Of a stretch of 64,000 bases of DNA, positions 1 to 7,105 are shown one piece after another (positions within the stretch are counted from its first letter, which is position 1; each line of letters begins with the position of its first letter). The stretch comes from CBDATA01 sp965215615. Its GTDB lineage: Bacteria; Acidobacteriota; Vicinamibacteria; Marinacidobacterales; Marinacidobacteraceae. Made by a program: the position numbers and the translations under genes. Location of the stretch: contig OZ244068.1 in the NCBI GenBank assembly GCA_965215615.1, positions 806,001 to 870,000 of the forward strand, read 5' to 3'. Below the pieces are notes generated by a model, which was not told the DNA's origin, did not search any database, and saw only the letters and a list, made by a program, of their open reading frames with translations.

Positions 1-2
1 CG

Positions 3-1118
3 ACGAACAACTGCGATCCTCCCATCCGTCCGGGCGCACGCAGTGTCTGTCTTCCCGTAGCGGGGGGCGATGTCCGGCCTATCCTCATCGTCACGATTCC
101 TCGGGGTGTCTTCGTTCATCAGACTTCGGCAGGCGCGTACTACGCCAGGGTCGGATCGACGAAGCAACGACTCACGTCCCCCGAGCTTGCGCGTCTTTTT
201 CAGGAGCGTGGCCGAGGATTCGTCTTCGACGAGCAGCCGGTCTTCGCCGCCGACGTGAACGAACTGGATTGGAAACGCCTCGAGACTTTTTTTGGCCGCA
301 CGCCGAAAATTCCCTGGCTCGACCTGTTCCGCAACACCCGGGTGACCACTAGCAGGCTGTGGATAAACTGGCGTGAGCACCGAGACGGGTGAGGCGCCCG
401 GCTGACAAGGCGCGTGAGTGAGCAATAGCAGCGCTATTTCGAGCGAATCGCAACGAAGAGCGAGCCTCCAGGCGAGCGTTCAGACGGGATGCATCGCTCG
501 TCGAATGCCGCGTTAGTTTTTCCACAGCCTGCTAGCGACGATCAGGGGCAGGAGCGGCCGTCGGTGGCCGGCCTGCTCGCCTTCGGGCGCGACCACACCG
601 AGCACTTGCGGAGCGCCTGGATCGAAGCCGCCTGTTTCCATGGAACCCGGCTCTCATCCGACGATCTGGTCCACGAGGACCGGATTCGCCTCACCGCGCC
701 GGACCAGATCGACGCGGCGGTCGCTTTCGCGATGCGCTTCGCCGGGAGCGATTCGTACGATATGGATGTCGTGGAGGAGGCAGTCGTCAACGCCGTCGCC
801 CATCGGGACTATTCGCTCGACGGGGCCAAGATCCGGTTCTTCCTGTTCGCCGACCGTCTGGAGCTGATGAGCCCCGGCAAGCTCCCCAACACGATGACCT
901 TGAACGAGATGCCCTACCGCGTCTTCGCCCGCAACCAGCTTCTGGTGAGCTTTCTCTCGCGGATCCACAGCAAGCGCACCGGCAAGGCCTTTCTCGAATC
1001 CCGGGGAGAGGGAGTCCGCCGGATCCTCGAAGGCGGCGAAGCCCATTCCGGCCGCCGCCCGGAGTACGAACTCTTCGGCGAGGAGCTCCGCCTGACGATC
1101 TGGGCCCGCCCCGGCTGA
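3..1118 (+). pseudogene. AlbA_2/RecG-like ATP-binding protein, split by a mobile element
   Basis: The 5' end lies outside the window. Frame 3 reads the end of a Schlafen AlbA_2 DNA-binding domain (CDPPIRP, IVTIPRGVFVHQ, YYARVGSTKQRLTSPEL) up to base 352. After the 179-bp insert the same protein resumes with the GHKL-type ATPase region (VVEEAVVNAVAHRDYS, LELMSPGKLP) to the stop at 1118. Removing the insert and one CTAG duplicate rejoins the frame exactly (VTTSDDQGQ). As it stands, translation from upstream stops inside the insert, while an ATG within the insert (489) opens a 209-residue C-terminal fragment. The family is usually annotated as a transcriptional regulator or ATP-dependent helicase-like protein; its role here is unknown. 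An intact relative lies at 37651-39222. Confidence 0.85.
353..531 (+). mobile_element. MITE-like element, copy 1 (179 bp)
   Basis: The element runs from CAGGCTGTGGATAAACT to the inverted end whose complement reads CAGGCTGTGGAAAAACT. It is flanked by a 4-bp direct repeat CTAG (349-352 and 532-535). It matches the copies at 5367-5533 and 22393-22559 almost base for base, but has a 12-bp partial internal duplication near 465-477. No transposase is encoded, so it is non-autonomous. The 4-bp duplications CTAG, CTAC and TTAA resemble the YTAR-type sites known for some IS5-family elements; that assignment is inference. Confidence 0.9.
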
Positions 1119-1228
1119 CCGCGGCGCAACCCCCGGGCGGTCTCTCTTTGGCATGATGGAACCGGCGATCCCGCCTCGGGACGAAGTACTGCGTGGATGG
1201 TGCCATCGAGGCAGAAGGAGGAGACACG

Positions 1229-1468
1229 ATGCTTGAAGAACACGACCGGATCGTCCTTACAGGCGACCTTGCCGTCGCCGGCCGGCGGGCAGGTGATGTC
1301 GGCACAATTGTTCATGTTTATCGGGACGGCGAAGCCTTCGAGGTGGAGTTTTTTGCTCTCGATGGCAAGACGGCAGCCATCGCGACGGCACCCGCTGCCA
1401 AGGTGCGTCCCGTGACAGCAACCGATCTGACTCACGCACGGGTGCTGGAGGACGCAGAAAAGCGCTGA
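1229..1468 (+). CDS. DUF4926 domain protein
   Basis: This 79-residue protein has the DUF4926 pattern: an N-terminal EEHDRIVLTGDL, then AGDVGTIVHVYRDGEAFEVEF, then a VRPV segment. The start at 1229 is chosen because a GGAGGAG Shine-Dalgarno lies just upstream; an in-frame ATG at 1193 would add 12 residues without a ribosome site. In other genomes DUF4926 genes often sit beside small toxin-like genes, but none is adjacent here. The biochemical function of the family is not known to me. Confidence 0.8.
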   Translation: MLEEHDRIVLTGDLAVAGRRAGDVGTIVHVYRDGEAFEVEFFALDGKTAAIATAPAAKVRPVTATDLTHARVLEDAEKR

Positions 1469-1646
1469 CCAGCATCAGATCGACTGTTGCCGGGGTTTCG
1501 ATCCAGGCCGGAGGGAGCGGAGAGATCGGGGCGTGATCGGCGGATCGGGAATTGAGCTTCTCAGATGGGCAACGCCGGCCGCGGGTTGCGACGGGTTCCT
1601 GTCCGACCCGTCCTCGCGGGGCTCGCAGGCGATACCATCGGCCGCG

Positions 1647-3017
1647 ATGAGCAAGAACACGCAGACCCGCAGTCGGCGGGAGTTCGTCAAGTCCGTCGCC
1701 GCTGGTTCGGCCGCCTCCGCTGTTGCGGCGCTTCCGTCGCGGTCGTCGGGTGCCCGCCGGACGACGATGGCCCGCCGCGCTTCCGGCCAGATTGCGCCGT
1801 CCGATCGTCTCGGGCTCGCGGTGATCGGGGCTGGCGGGATGGGCATGGCGGATACGGACACCGCGCTCCGGGTTCCGGGTGTGGAACTGGTTGCCGCCTG
1901 CGACATCTTCGACGGCCGTCTCGAAGCGGTTCGCGCCCGCCACGGCGACATCTTCACCACCCGCGACCATCGGGAGCTCCTCGCCCGCGAGGAAGTGGAC
2001 GCGGTCATCGTCGGCACTCCCGACCACTGGCACCAGCCGATCTCGGTGGATGCGCTCCGGGCCGGGAAGGCGGTCTATTGCGAAAAGCCCATGGTCCACC
2101 GGATCGCCGAGGGCGAAGAGCTGATCCGGGCGCAGCAGGAAACCGGGCAGGTCTTCATGGTGGGCAGCCAGGGGATGAGTTCGCTCGGCAACGAGAAGGC
2201 GAAGGAGCTCTACGAGGCAGGTGCCATCGGAGAGCTCAACTACGCCGAGGGTTTCTGGGCGCGGAACGACCCGCTCGGGGCCTGGCAGTATCCGATTCCC
2301 GAAGGTGCTTCCGAAGCGAGCGTGGACTGGAAGCGTTTTCTCGGCCCGGCACCCGGGATTCCCTATGACCCGCTCCGGGTTTTTCGCTGGCGCAACTACC
2401 GCGACTACGGCACCGGGGTCGCCGGCGATCTCTTCGTCCACCTCTTTTCGAGCCTCCACTTCGTCGTGAACTCCCGCGGCCCCGAACGCATCCAGGCGGC
2501 GGGCGGGCTCCGCTACTGGAAGGACGGTCGCGAAGTGCCGGACGTGCTCCTCGGGATGTTCGACTACCCGGAGACCGAAGCGCACCCGGCCTTCAACCTG
2601 TCGCTTCGGGTCAATTTCGTGGACGGAACCTCGGGCAGCACCTTCCTGCGGCTGGTCGGGAGCGAGGGCGCGATGGATGTCACCTGGACCGAGGTCGTGC
2701 TGAGGAAGAACATCCCGGCCGACCCGATGGATGCCTTCCTCCAGGAGAAGATGGCCGACGCTGCGGCATCCGGAGAGATGCCCGAGCGGGTCGGGATGCG
2801 GCCGCCGGTCGAGCTCCGCTACGAGGCCGAGACCGGCTACCGCGGTGCCCACCTCGACCACTTCGCGAACTTCTTCGCGGCGGTCCGGGGTGGCCCGCCG
2901 GTCCTCGAGGACGCGGTGTTCGGTCTCCGCGCCGCCGCCCCGGCGCTCGCGTGCAACCTCGCCCACTTCCGGGACCGGATCGTCCGCTGGGATCCGGAAT
3001 CCATGAGGCTCGCGTGA
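1647..3017 (+). CDS. Gfo/Idh/MocA-family oxidoreductase, Tat-exported
   Basis: A 456-residue protein with a twin-arginine signal (SRREFVKSVAAGSAAS, residues 9-24), a Rossmann fold starting at LAVIGAGGMGMADTD, and the family motif YCEKPMVH. Such proteins use tightly bound NAD(P) to oxidise or epimerise sugars and related polyols, and secreted versions act in the periplasm. The ATG at 1647 puts the Tat motif at the very N-terminus; a GTG at 1533 is the longer alternative. Its stop overlaps the start of the DUF1080 gene (TGATG), so the two form an operon probably acting on the same extracellular glycoside. The substrate cannot be deduced. Confidence 0.9.
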   Translation: MSKNTQTRSRREFVKSVAAGSAASAVAALPSRSSGARRTTMARRASGQIAPSDRLGLAVIGAGGMGMADTDTALRVPGVELVAACDIFDGRLEAVRARHGDIFTTRDHRELLAREEVDAVIVGTPDHWHQPISVDALRAGKAVYCEKPMVHRIAEGEELIRAQQETGQVFMVGSQGMSSLGNEKAKELYEAGAIGELNYAEGFWARNDPLGAWQYPIPEGASEASVDWKRFLGPAPGIPYDPLRVFRWRNYRDYGTGVAGDLFVHLFSSLHFVVNSRGPERIQAAGGLRYWKDGREVPDVLLGMFDYPETEAHPAFNLSLRVNFVDGTSGSTFLRLVGSEGAMDVTWTEVVLRKNIPADPMDAFLQEKMADAAASGEMPERVGMRPPVELRYEAETGYRGAHLDHFANFFAAVRGGPPVLEDAVFGLRAAAPALACNLAHFRDRIVRWDPESMRLA

Positions 3018-4297
3018 TGCGGATCCTGTTGTTTGCCCCGTCATTTGCCCTGTTCCTTGGGGCCTGTGGCGGAACTCCCGAGTCAGTCGTCGTTCACAAC
3101 ACCCTGACCGAGGCCGAACGCGCCGCCGGTTGGCAGCTTCTCTTCGACGGGGAGACGACCGAGGGCTGGCGCGGCTACAACCGCGAGGCGTTCCCGGACA
3201 GCGGCTGGGCGGCGCAGGACGGCATGCTGGTCGTCGGGGCCACCGCTACCGATCCCGATGTCCCGGTGGGCGGAGATATCGTCACTACCGAATCCTTCGC
3301 CGACTTCGACCTCCGGTTCGAGTTCCGCCTCTCCGAGGTCGCGAACAGCGGCGTGTTCTATCGGGTGATCGAGGAGGAGGGGGCCGAAATCTGGTGGAAT
3401 GCCCCGGAGTACCAGGTACTCGACGACGATGCCTATGTCGAGATGGGAACGATGGACATGCATACCCACCTCACCGGCGACAACTACGACCTCCACGCTT
3501 CCGAAGAGAAGATGCTGAAGGGGCCCGGCGAGTGGAACGAGGCCCGCATCCGCATCCTGAACGGGGTGGTGGAGCACTGGCTGAACGGCGCGAAGACGGT
3601 GGAGTACGAACTCGGATCGCCGGACTGGGAGGAGCGGGTCGCCCGGAGCAAGTTCGCGCCCCACCCTCGCTACGGGCGCGCCGAATCCGGCCCCATCGGT
3701 CTCCAGGATCACGGCCGCAACGTCTGGTACCGCAACCTGAAGATCCTGCCGCTCGAACCGGAGTCCCTCTTCAACGGAGAGAACCTCGATGGCTGGGTCA
3801 CCCACGGGACCGAGCGCTGGTATGTCGAGAACGGAGAGCTGATCTGCGAGAGCGGCCCCGATGCCGCCTACGGGTATCTCTCGACCGAAAGGACGTTCCG
3901 CGATTTCGACCTGAGCGTGGATTTCTTCCAGGAGGCCGACGGCAACAGCGGAATCTTCTTCCGTTCGAGCGTCGAGGGGACGGTGGTGAGCGGCTGGCAG
4001 GCCGAGGTGGCGCCGCCCCGGTTCTTCACCGGCGGAATCTACGAGTCCTATGGCCGCGGCTGGCTCGCGCAACCGGACCCGGCCCTCGATGCGTTCCTTC
4101 GGATGGGCGACTGGAACACCATGCGGGTCCGCGCGGTGGGCGGCCGGGTGACCACCTGGCTCAACGGAACCCGCATGGTGGAACTCGAGGACGAGGGGAT
4201 CGGCGCAGGCGACGGATCGATCGCGCTCCAGATCCACGAAGGAGGCGGGATCCGGGTCCGCTGGCGAAACCTCCAGATCGTGGATCTCGATCCTTAG
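3017..4297 (+). CDS. Double DUF1080 (3-keto-disaccharide hydrolase-type) lipoprotein
   Basis: A 426-residue lipoprotein: the signal ends in the lipobox LGAC (Cys18). Two tandem DUF1080 jelly-roll domains follow, at about residues 35-245 (WQLLFDGETTEGWRGY) and 250-426 (SLFNGENLDGWVTHG). The repeated SGVFYR and SGIFFR strands mark equivalent positions in the two domains. DUF1080 proteins bind or hydrolyse (3-keto-)glycosides and commonly pair with Gfo/Idh/MocA enzymes, as here with a 1-nt overlap. A two-step route, oxidation by the upstream enzyme followed by hydrolysis here, is a reasonable inference. Confidence 0.88.
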   Translation: MRILLFAPSFALFLGACGGTPESVVVHNTLTEAERAAGWQLLFDGETTEGWRGYNREAFPDSGWAAQDGMLVVGATATDPDVPVGGDIVTTESFADFDLRFEFRLSEVANSGVFYRVIEEEGAEIWWNAPEYQVLDDDAYVEMGTMDMHTHLTGDNYDLHASEEKMLKGPGEWNEARIRILNGVVEHWLNGAKTVEYELGSPDWEERVARSKFAPHPRYGRAESGPIGLQDHGRNVWYRNLKILPLEPESLFNGENLDGWVTHGTERWYVENGELICESGPDAAYGYLSTERTFRDFDLSVDFFQEADGNSGIFFRSSVEGTVVSGWQAEVAPPRFFTGGIYESYGRGWLAQPDPALDAFLRMGDWNTMRVRAVGGRVTTWLNGTRMVELEDEGIGAGDGSIALQIHEGGGIRVRWRNLQIVDLDP

Positions 4298-4425
4298 CTC
4301 AATCGAGAACCGGCGGCTCGCGGACGAGATCGCGCGGCGGTGCTTCCAAATCCACTCCTCCAAGCGGCGCGATGCGGGCGCCAGGTCTCGAGGCAGGGGT
4401 GGGTGCCTGATTGCCTGACAGCGTC

Positions 4426-4454
4426 TTGACATTCCTTGTTGTTGGTGTTACGAG
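4426..4454 (+). promoter_or_regulatory. Candidate sigma-70 promoter for the small-gene cassette
   Basis: A perfect -35 hexamer TTGACA (4426-4431) is followed after 17 bases by a weak -10 TACGAG (4449-4454). The predicted transcript would begin about 20 bases before the strong ribosome site of the 35-residue ORF at 4484. The position fits a dedicated promoter for the tiny genes that follow. Confidence 0.4.
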
Positions 4455-4483
4455 AGAGGAGACAGGGACGGGAGGAGGACGCG

Positions 4484-4591
4484 ATGCTCTCTTGGCTACC
4501 TGGATCACTTTGGCGCTTGGGCGCTGTGCTTGTGATCGGAACCCTGGGTTGGACTGCGTGCGGCAACGACACTCCCTCAGGCGGTGTCTAG
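4484..4591 (+). CDS. Small lipoprotein-like peptide (35 aa)
   Basis: A short reading frame with a near-ideal ribosome site (GGAGGAGGAC, 4-5 bases before ATG). The peptide is a classic short export signal: positively charged start (WRLG), hydrophobic core AVLVIGTLGW, then TACGND, which could be a non-canonical lipobox with Cys26. Only about nine residues would remain after processing, as in entericidin-like small lipoproteins. The resemblance is in architecture, not sequence. It is the first gene of a cassette of four tiny genes. Confidence 0.45.
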   Translation: MLSWLPGSLWRLGAVLVIGTLGWTACGNDTPSGGV

Positions 4592-4681
4592 ATGGCTTTT
4601 GCGGGCCTGGACCCTACTGCATATAGAGGGAATCGCCACGATCTTGATGAAAATCAACTCGGATTGTCACTTGAGAAGTAA
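4592..4681 (+). CDS. Tiny hypothetical ORF (29 aa)
   Basis: The ATG follows the stop of the previous ORF directly (TAGATG), the arrangement of translational coupling. The predicted peptide (MAFAGLDPTAYRGNR...) is hydrophilic, has no signal or membrane segment, and resembles nothing I recognise. There is no strong ribosome site of its own. It may be real because of its position, or simply a chance frame. Confidence 0.2.
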   Translation: MAFAGLDPTAYRGNRHDLDENQLGLSLEK

Positions 4682-4710
4682 CCTCGGCGAGCTCTACGCC
4701 CTTTGGGAGC

Positions 4711-4920
4711 ATGAGTTTCATGCTTGATGGGCTCGCTTCCGCCATGAATTCGCTTGTGGATTTCGTCTTTCCAAACAACTCTGAAAATACCGTCATAGTC
4801 GCTTTGGGCATGATCGTCATCGGATGGTTGATGAGGAATGCGAAAGCACTCGTCGAACTGCGAAGTTCGAGATCCCGTTCCTCCCGAGGCGGCAGAGGGG
4901 GCGTCACGGAAAGTGCTTGA
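4711..4920 (+). CDS. Small single-pass membrane protein (69 aa)
   Basis: A GGGAG ribosome site lies 3-7 bases before the ATG. The protein has a short amphipathic start (MSFMLDGLASAMNSLVDFVF), one transmembrane helix (TVIVALGMIVIGWLM) and a basic Ser/Arg-rich tail. Its plan is mirrored by the next gene: an LVDFVF or LYDFFI segment, Asn/Asp-rich link, one helix ending in W, then a short cytoplasmic stretch. The two may be diverged tandem paralogues. No family is recognised; small phage or toxin-like membrane proteins are possible. Confidence 0.5.
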   Translation: MSFMLDGLASAMNSLVDFVFPNNSENTVIVALGMIVIGWLMRNAKALVELRSSRSRSSRGGRGGVTESA

Positions 4921-5173
4921 AGCATTCGTCTCCATCAAGGACTGGCTTTACGACTTCTTCATCGGAGACAATTTCGATCCCTTTTTTGGCTTCGCGGGAA
5001 TTGTTGGAGTGATCATCACGGCTTGGTTGACCAGAGAAGCAAGACCGATTCCGACTCTTCGAATTTTCGGATCCAACCCGGCCCTGGATTCTGGCAAGGA
5101 AGAAACGGTCCATCGCTCCCGTTCTAGACCGGGGGCGGGAAGGCGAGGTGGACGAAGATCAGCGAGAGGATGA
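4913..5173 (+). CDS. Small single-pass membrane protein, second of a pair (about 86 aa)
   Basis: A GTG at 4913 overlaps the stop of the preceding gene (GTGCTTGA), which suggests coupled translation; an ATG at 4838 in the same frame would overlap the neighbour by 83 bases. The product reads VLEAFVSIKDWLYDFFIGDN, then one transmembrane helix (FAGIVGVIITAWL) and a charged tail. The last 20 or so residues are Arg/Gly-rich and may come from read-through into the adjoining decayed sequence, so the true C-terminus could have been lost. Confidence 0.45.
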   Translation: MLEAFVSIKDWLYDFFIGDNFDPFFGFAGIVGVIITAWLTREARPIPTLRIFGSNPALDSGKEETVHRSRSRPGAGRRGGRRSARG

Positions 5174-5589
5174 TCGCGAGCGAGAGCGCCGCGTGCTTCG
5201 CCGAGCGCTCTCCCGTCGCACGCAACAAGGCCGCCCGCAAGCGGACCCCTGACGATCTCCCGGCTCACGACTTCCGCTCCCTGCTCGCCGAACCCGGAAC
5301 CTTCACCGCCAACTGGATGCGGCTCGCCGGTGCCCAGGAATCCTTCATCCTCCACCCCACCCCTACCAGGCTGTGGAAAAACTAACGCGGCATTCGACGA
5401 GCGATGCATCCCGTCTGAACGCTCGCTCTTCGTTGCGATTCGCTCGAAATAGCGCTGCTATTGCTCACTCACGCGCCTTGTCAGCCGGGCACCTCACCCG
5501 TCTCGGTGCTCACGCCAGTTTATCCACAGCCTGCTACCGCCGTCCAGGACTACACCTTCGAAGCCCTCGCCATCAATCAACGCCTGTAG
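5170..5589 (+). pseudogene. C-terminal remnant of a DDE (IS4/IS1634-like) transposase, interrupted by a MITE
   Basis: Frame 5170 reads HDFRSLLAEPGTFTANWMRL and then HPTPT. After removal of the element at 5367-5533 and one CTAC duplicate it continues AVQDYTFEALAINQRL and stops at 5589. This matches the usual tail of some DDE transposases (a FRSLLADLATLTRN-like block, then TPTPLQxRAFELL). The catalytic part is absent, so this is a dead fragment. On the other strand, 5124 to about 5240 could encode a hydrophobic protein tail (SLAIILSLIFVHLAF), another possible remnant. The family assignment is from memory. Confidence 0.45.
5367..5533 (-). mobile_element. MITE-like element, copy 2 (167 bp)
   Basis: An inverted copy of the element at 353-531, flanked by the direct repeat CTAC (5363-5366 and 5534-5537). 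It lacks the 12-bp internal duplication of copy 1, and I see one substitution relative to copy 3. It lies inside a transposase remnant, so the older insertion sequence was the target of this later insertion. Confidence 0.9.
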
Positions 5590-5725
5590 CCAGAAAACAC
5601 AACCCCGAATCCCGTGTACCCCCTCTCTCCCAAGGAATTACGCAATCACCGCCCCGAAACTTCGACTTGGCGGCGGATCGCGAATCGTTCCGCCCGGCTA
5701 CACTCCGGCGCGTTCGCCTCCCCCC

Positions 5726-7102
5726 ATGCGAGTCGCAGTCCTCGGTGCCGGCCAGATGGGCGGGCATCTCCTCCGCCAGTTGAGCCGGCTTCCGGACCAG
5801 CCGGATGTCACGCTCATCGAGAAGGATCCGGAGACCGCCCAGCATCTCGGTCGCAAGTTCGACATCAGCGTCGTCGAGGCGGATGCCTCGATCGCTGCGG
5901 TGCTCGAAAGCCACGCCCGCGAGGCCGACGTGCTGTTCGCGCTGACCAACGACGACTCCGCCAACATCGTCGCCGCGCTCACCGCCGTCCATCCGGCGAT
6001 CGGGGTAGAGCGGGCAGTCGCACGGATCAGCGACCCGCGCCACGCGGAGGGGCCGCTGTTGCGCGATGCGGAGGGCATCGAAACCATCCTGCCGGAGGCG
6101 CTCATCGCCGAAGAGATCCTCGGACTCATCCGCTTTCCGGGGACGCGCTCGGTCCGTTCGCTCGGCGAGGGAGGCCTAGTGCTTCTGCGCGCCGCACCCG
6201 CCCGCGAATCGGTCTTCGGGAGGCCGCTCGCCGAAATCGACACGGCGCCACGCGGCTGGGTCCTCACCGGAATCCTTCGCCAGCGGGGGAATTCGGGCGA
6301 AGCCGACCTCATCATCCCACGCGGCTCGACGAAGCTGCGCGAGGGCGACGAGATCTTCGCGGTGGGGCCGGAAGCCGAGGCCGGCAACTTCCTGCGGGCT
6401 ATCGGGATCCGCCACGACCCGGTGCGCCGGGTGATCATCGCCGGGTATGGTCAGGTGGGTGCCCAGATTCTCGAACGGCTGCCGACGAGCGCCGACGTGA
6501 CGGTGATCCGCCGCGCCGCTGCCATCGGCGAGGTGCCCGGCCACCCGGTCATCATCCGGGGAGACGCCACCGACGAGGACATCCTCCGGGAGGCCGGTGC
6601 CGGGGAGGCCGACTGCTTCATCGCCGCCACCGATGCCGACGAAGTGAACTTCATGGCCGCCTGGCTCGCCAAGAAGGCCGGTGCCCGCGAAACCATCGCG
6701 CTCCACAACCGGGTGGTCTTCGGGGCGCCGATGCGCCTTTCGGGAGTGGATTATCCGATCTGCCCGGCCAGCGTGGTGGTCGGCGCGCTGCTCAAGCCGC
6801 TCCACTCGCGGGCCATGGTCCGGCTCGACTGGATCGAGGGCGGTGGGGAGATCGTGGAGATCGAGGTGGCGGAGGGGAGCCCGGCTACCCGCCTGCCGCT
6901 CCGCGATCTCGAAGCGCCCCGCGACTCGATCGTCGGCGAGGTGGTGCGTCCGGGGGTCGGAACCTTCGTGCCCGACGGGGCCACCCGGTTCGAAGCCGGT
7001 GACATCGCGCTCATCTTCTTCGCGATTCCGGATTCTCCGGGGCTCGAGGGGCCGGAAGCGATCATCAGCGAACTCGAGCGGCTTTTCGCTGGCGCCTCCT
7101 GA
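5726..7102 (+). CDS. trkA: Trk potassium uptake regulatory subunit TrkA
   Basis: A 458-residue cytoplasmic protein made of two RCK modules: an NAD-binding Rossmann fold (VAVLGAGQMGGHLLRQL, residues 3-19) with a TrkA_C domain, then a second half (VIIAGYGQVGAQILERL) with its own TrkA_C. This is the usual TrkA length and plan. It gates the membrane channel encoded immediately downstream; only three bases separate the two genes. No regulatory site is evident upstream. Confidence 0.93.
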   Translation: MRVAVLGAGQMGGHLLRQLSRLPDQPDVTLIEKDPETAQHLGRKFDISVVEADASIAAVLESHAREADVLFALTNDDSANIVAALTAVHPAIGVERAVARISDPRHAEGPLLRDAEGIETILPEALIAEEILGLIRFPGTRSVRSLGEGGLVLLRAAPARESVFGRPLAEIDTAPRGWVLTGILRQRGNSGEADLIIPRGSTKLREGDEIFAVGPEAEAGNFLRAIGIRHDPVRRVIIAGYGQVGAQILERLPTSADVTVIRRAAAIGEVPGHPVIIRGDATDEDILREAGAGEADCFIAATDADEVNFMAAWLAKKAGARETIALHNRVVFGAPMRLSGVDYPICPASVVVGALLKPLHSRAMVRLDWIEGGGEIVEIEVAEGSPATRLPLRDLEAPRDSIVGEVVRPGVGTFVPDGATRFEAGDIALIFFAIPDSPGLEGPEAIISELERLFAGAS

Positions 7103-7105
7103 GCC

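Noticed and set aside
489..530. A gene carried by the MITE (frame MHRSSNAALVFPQP in all copies)
   Set aside because: Only 14 codons lie inside the element; longer frames come from flanking DNA and differ among the copies.
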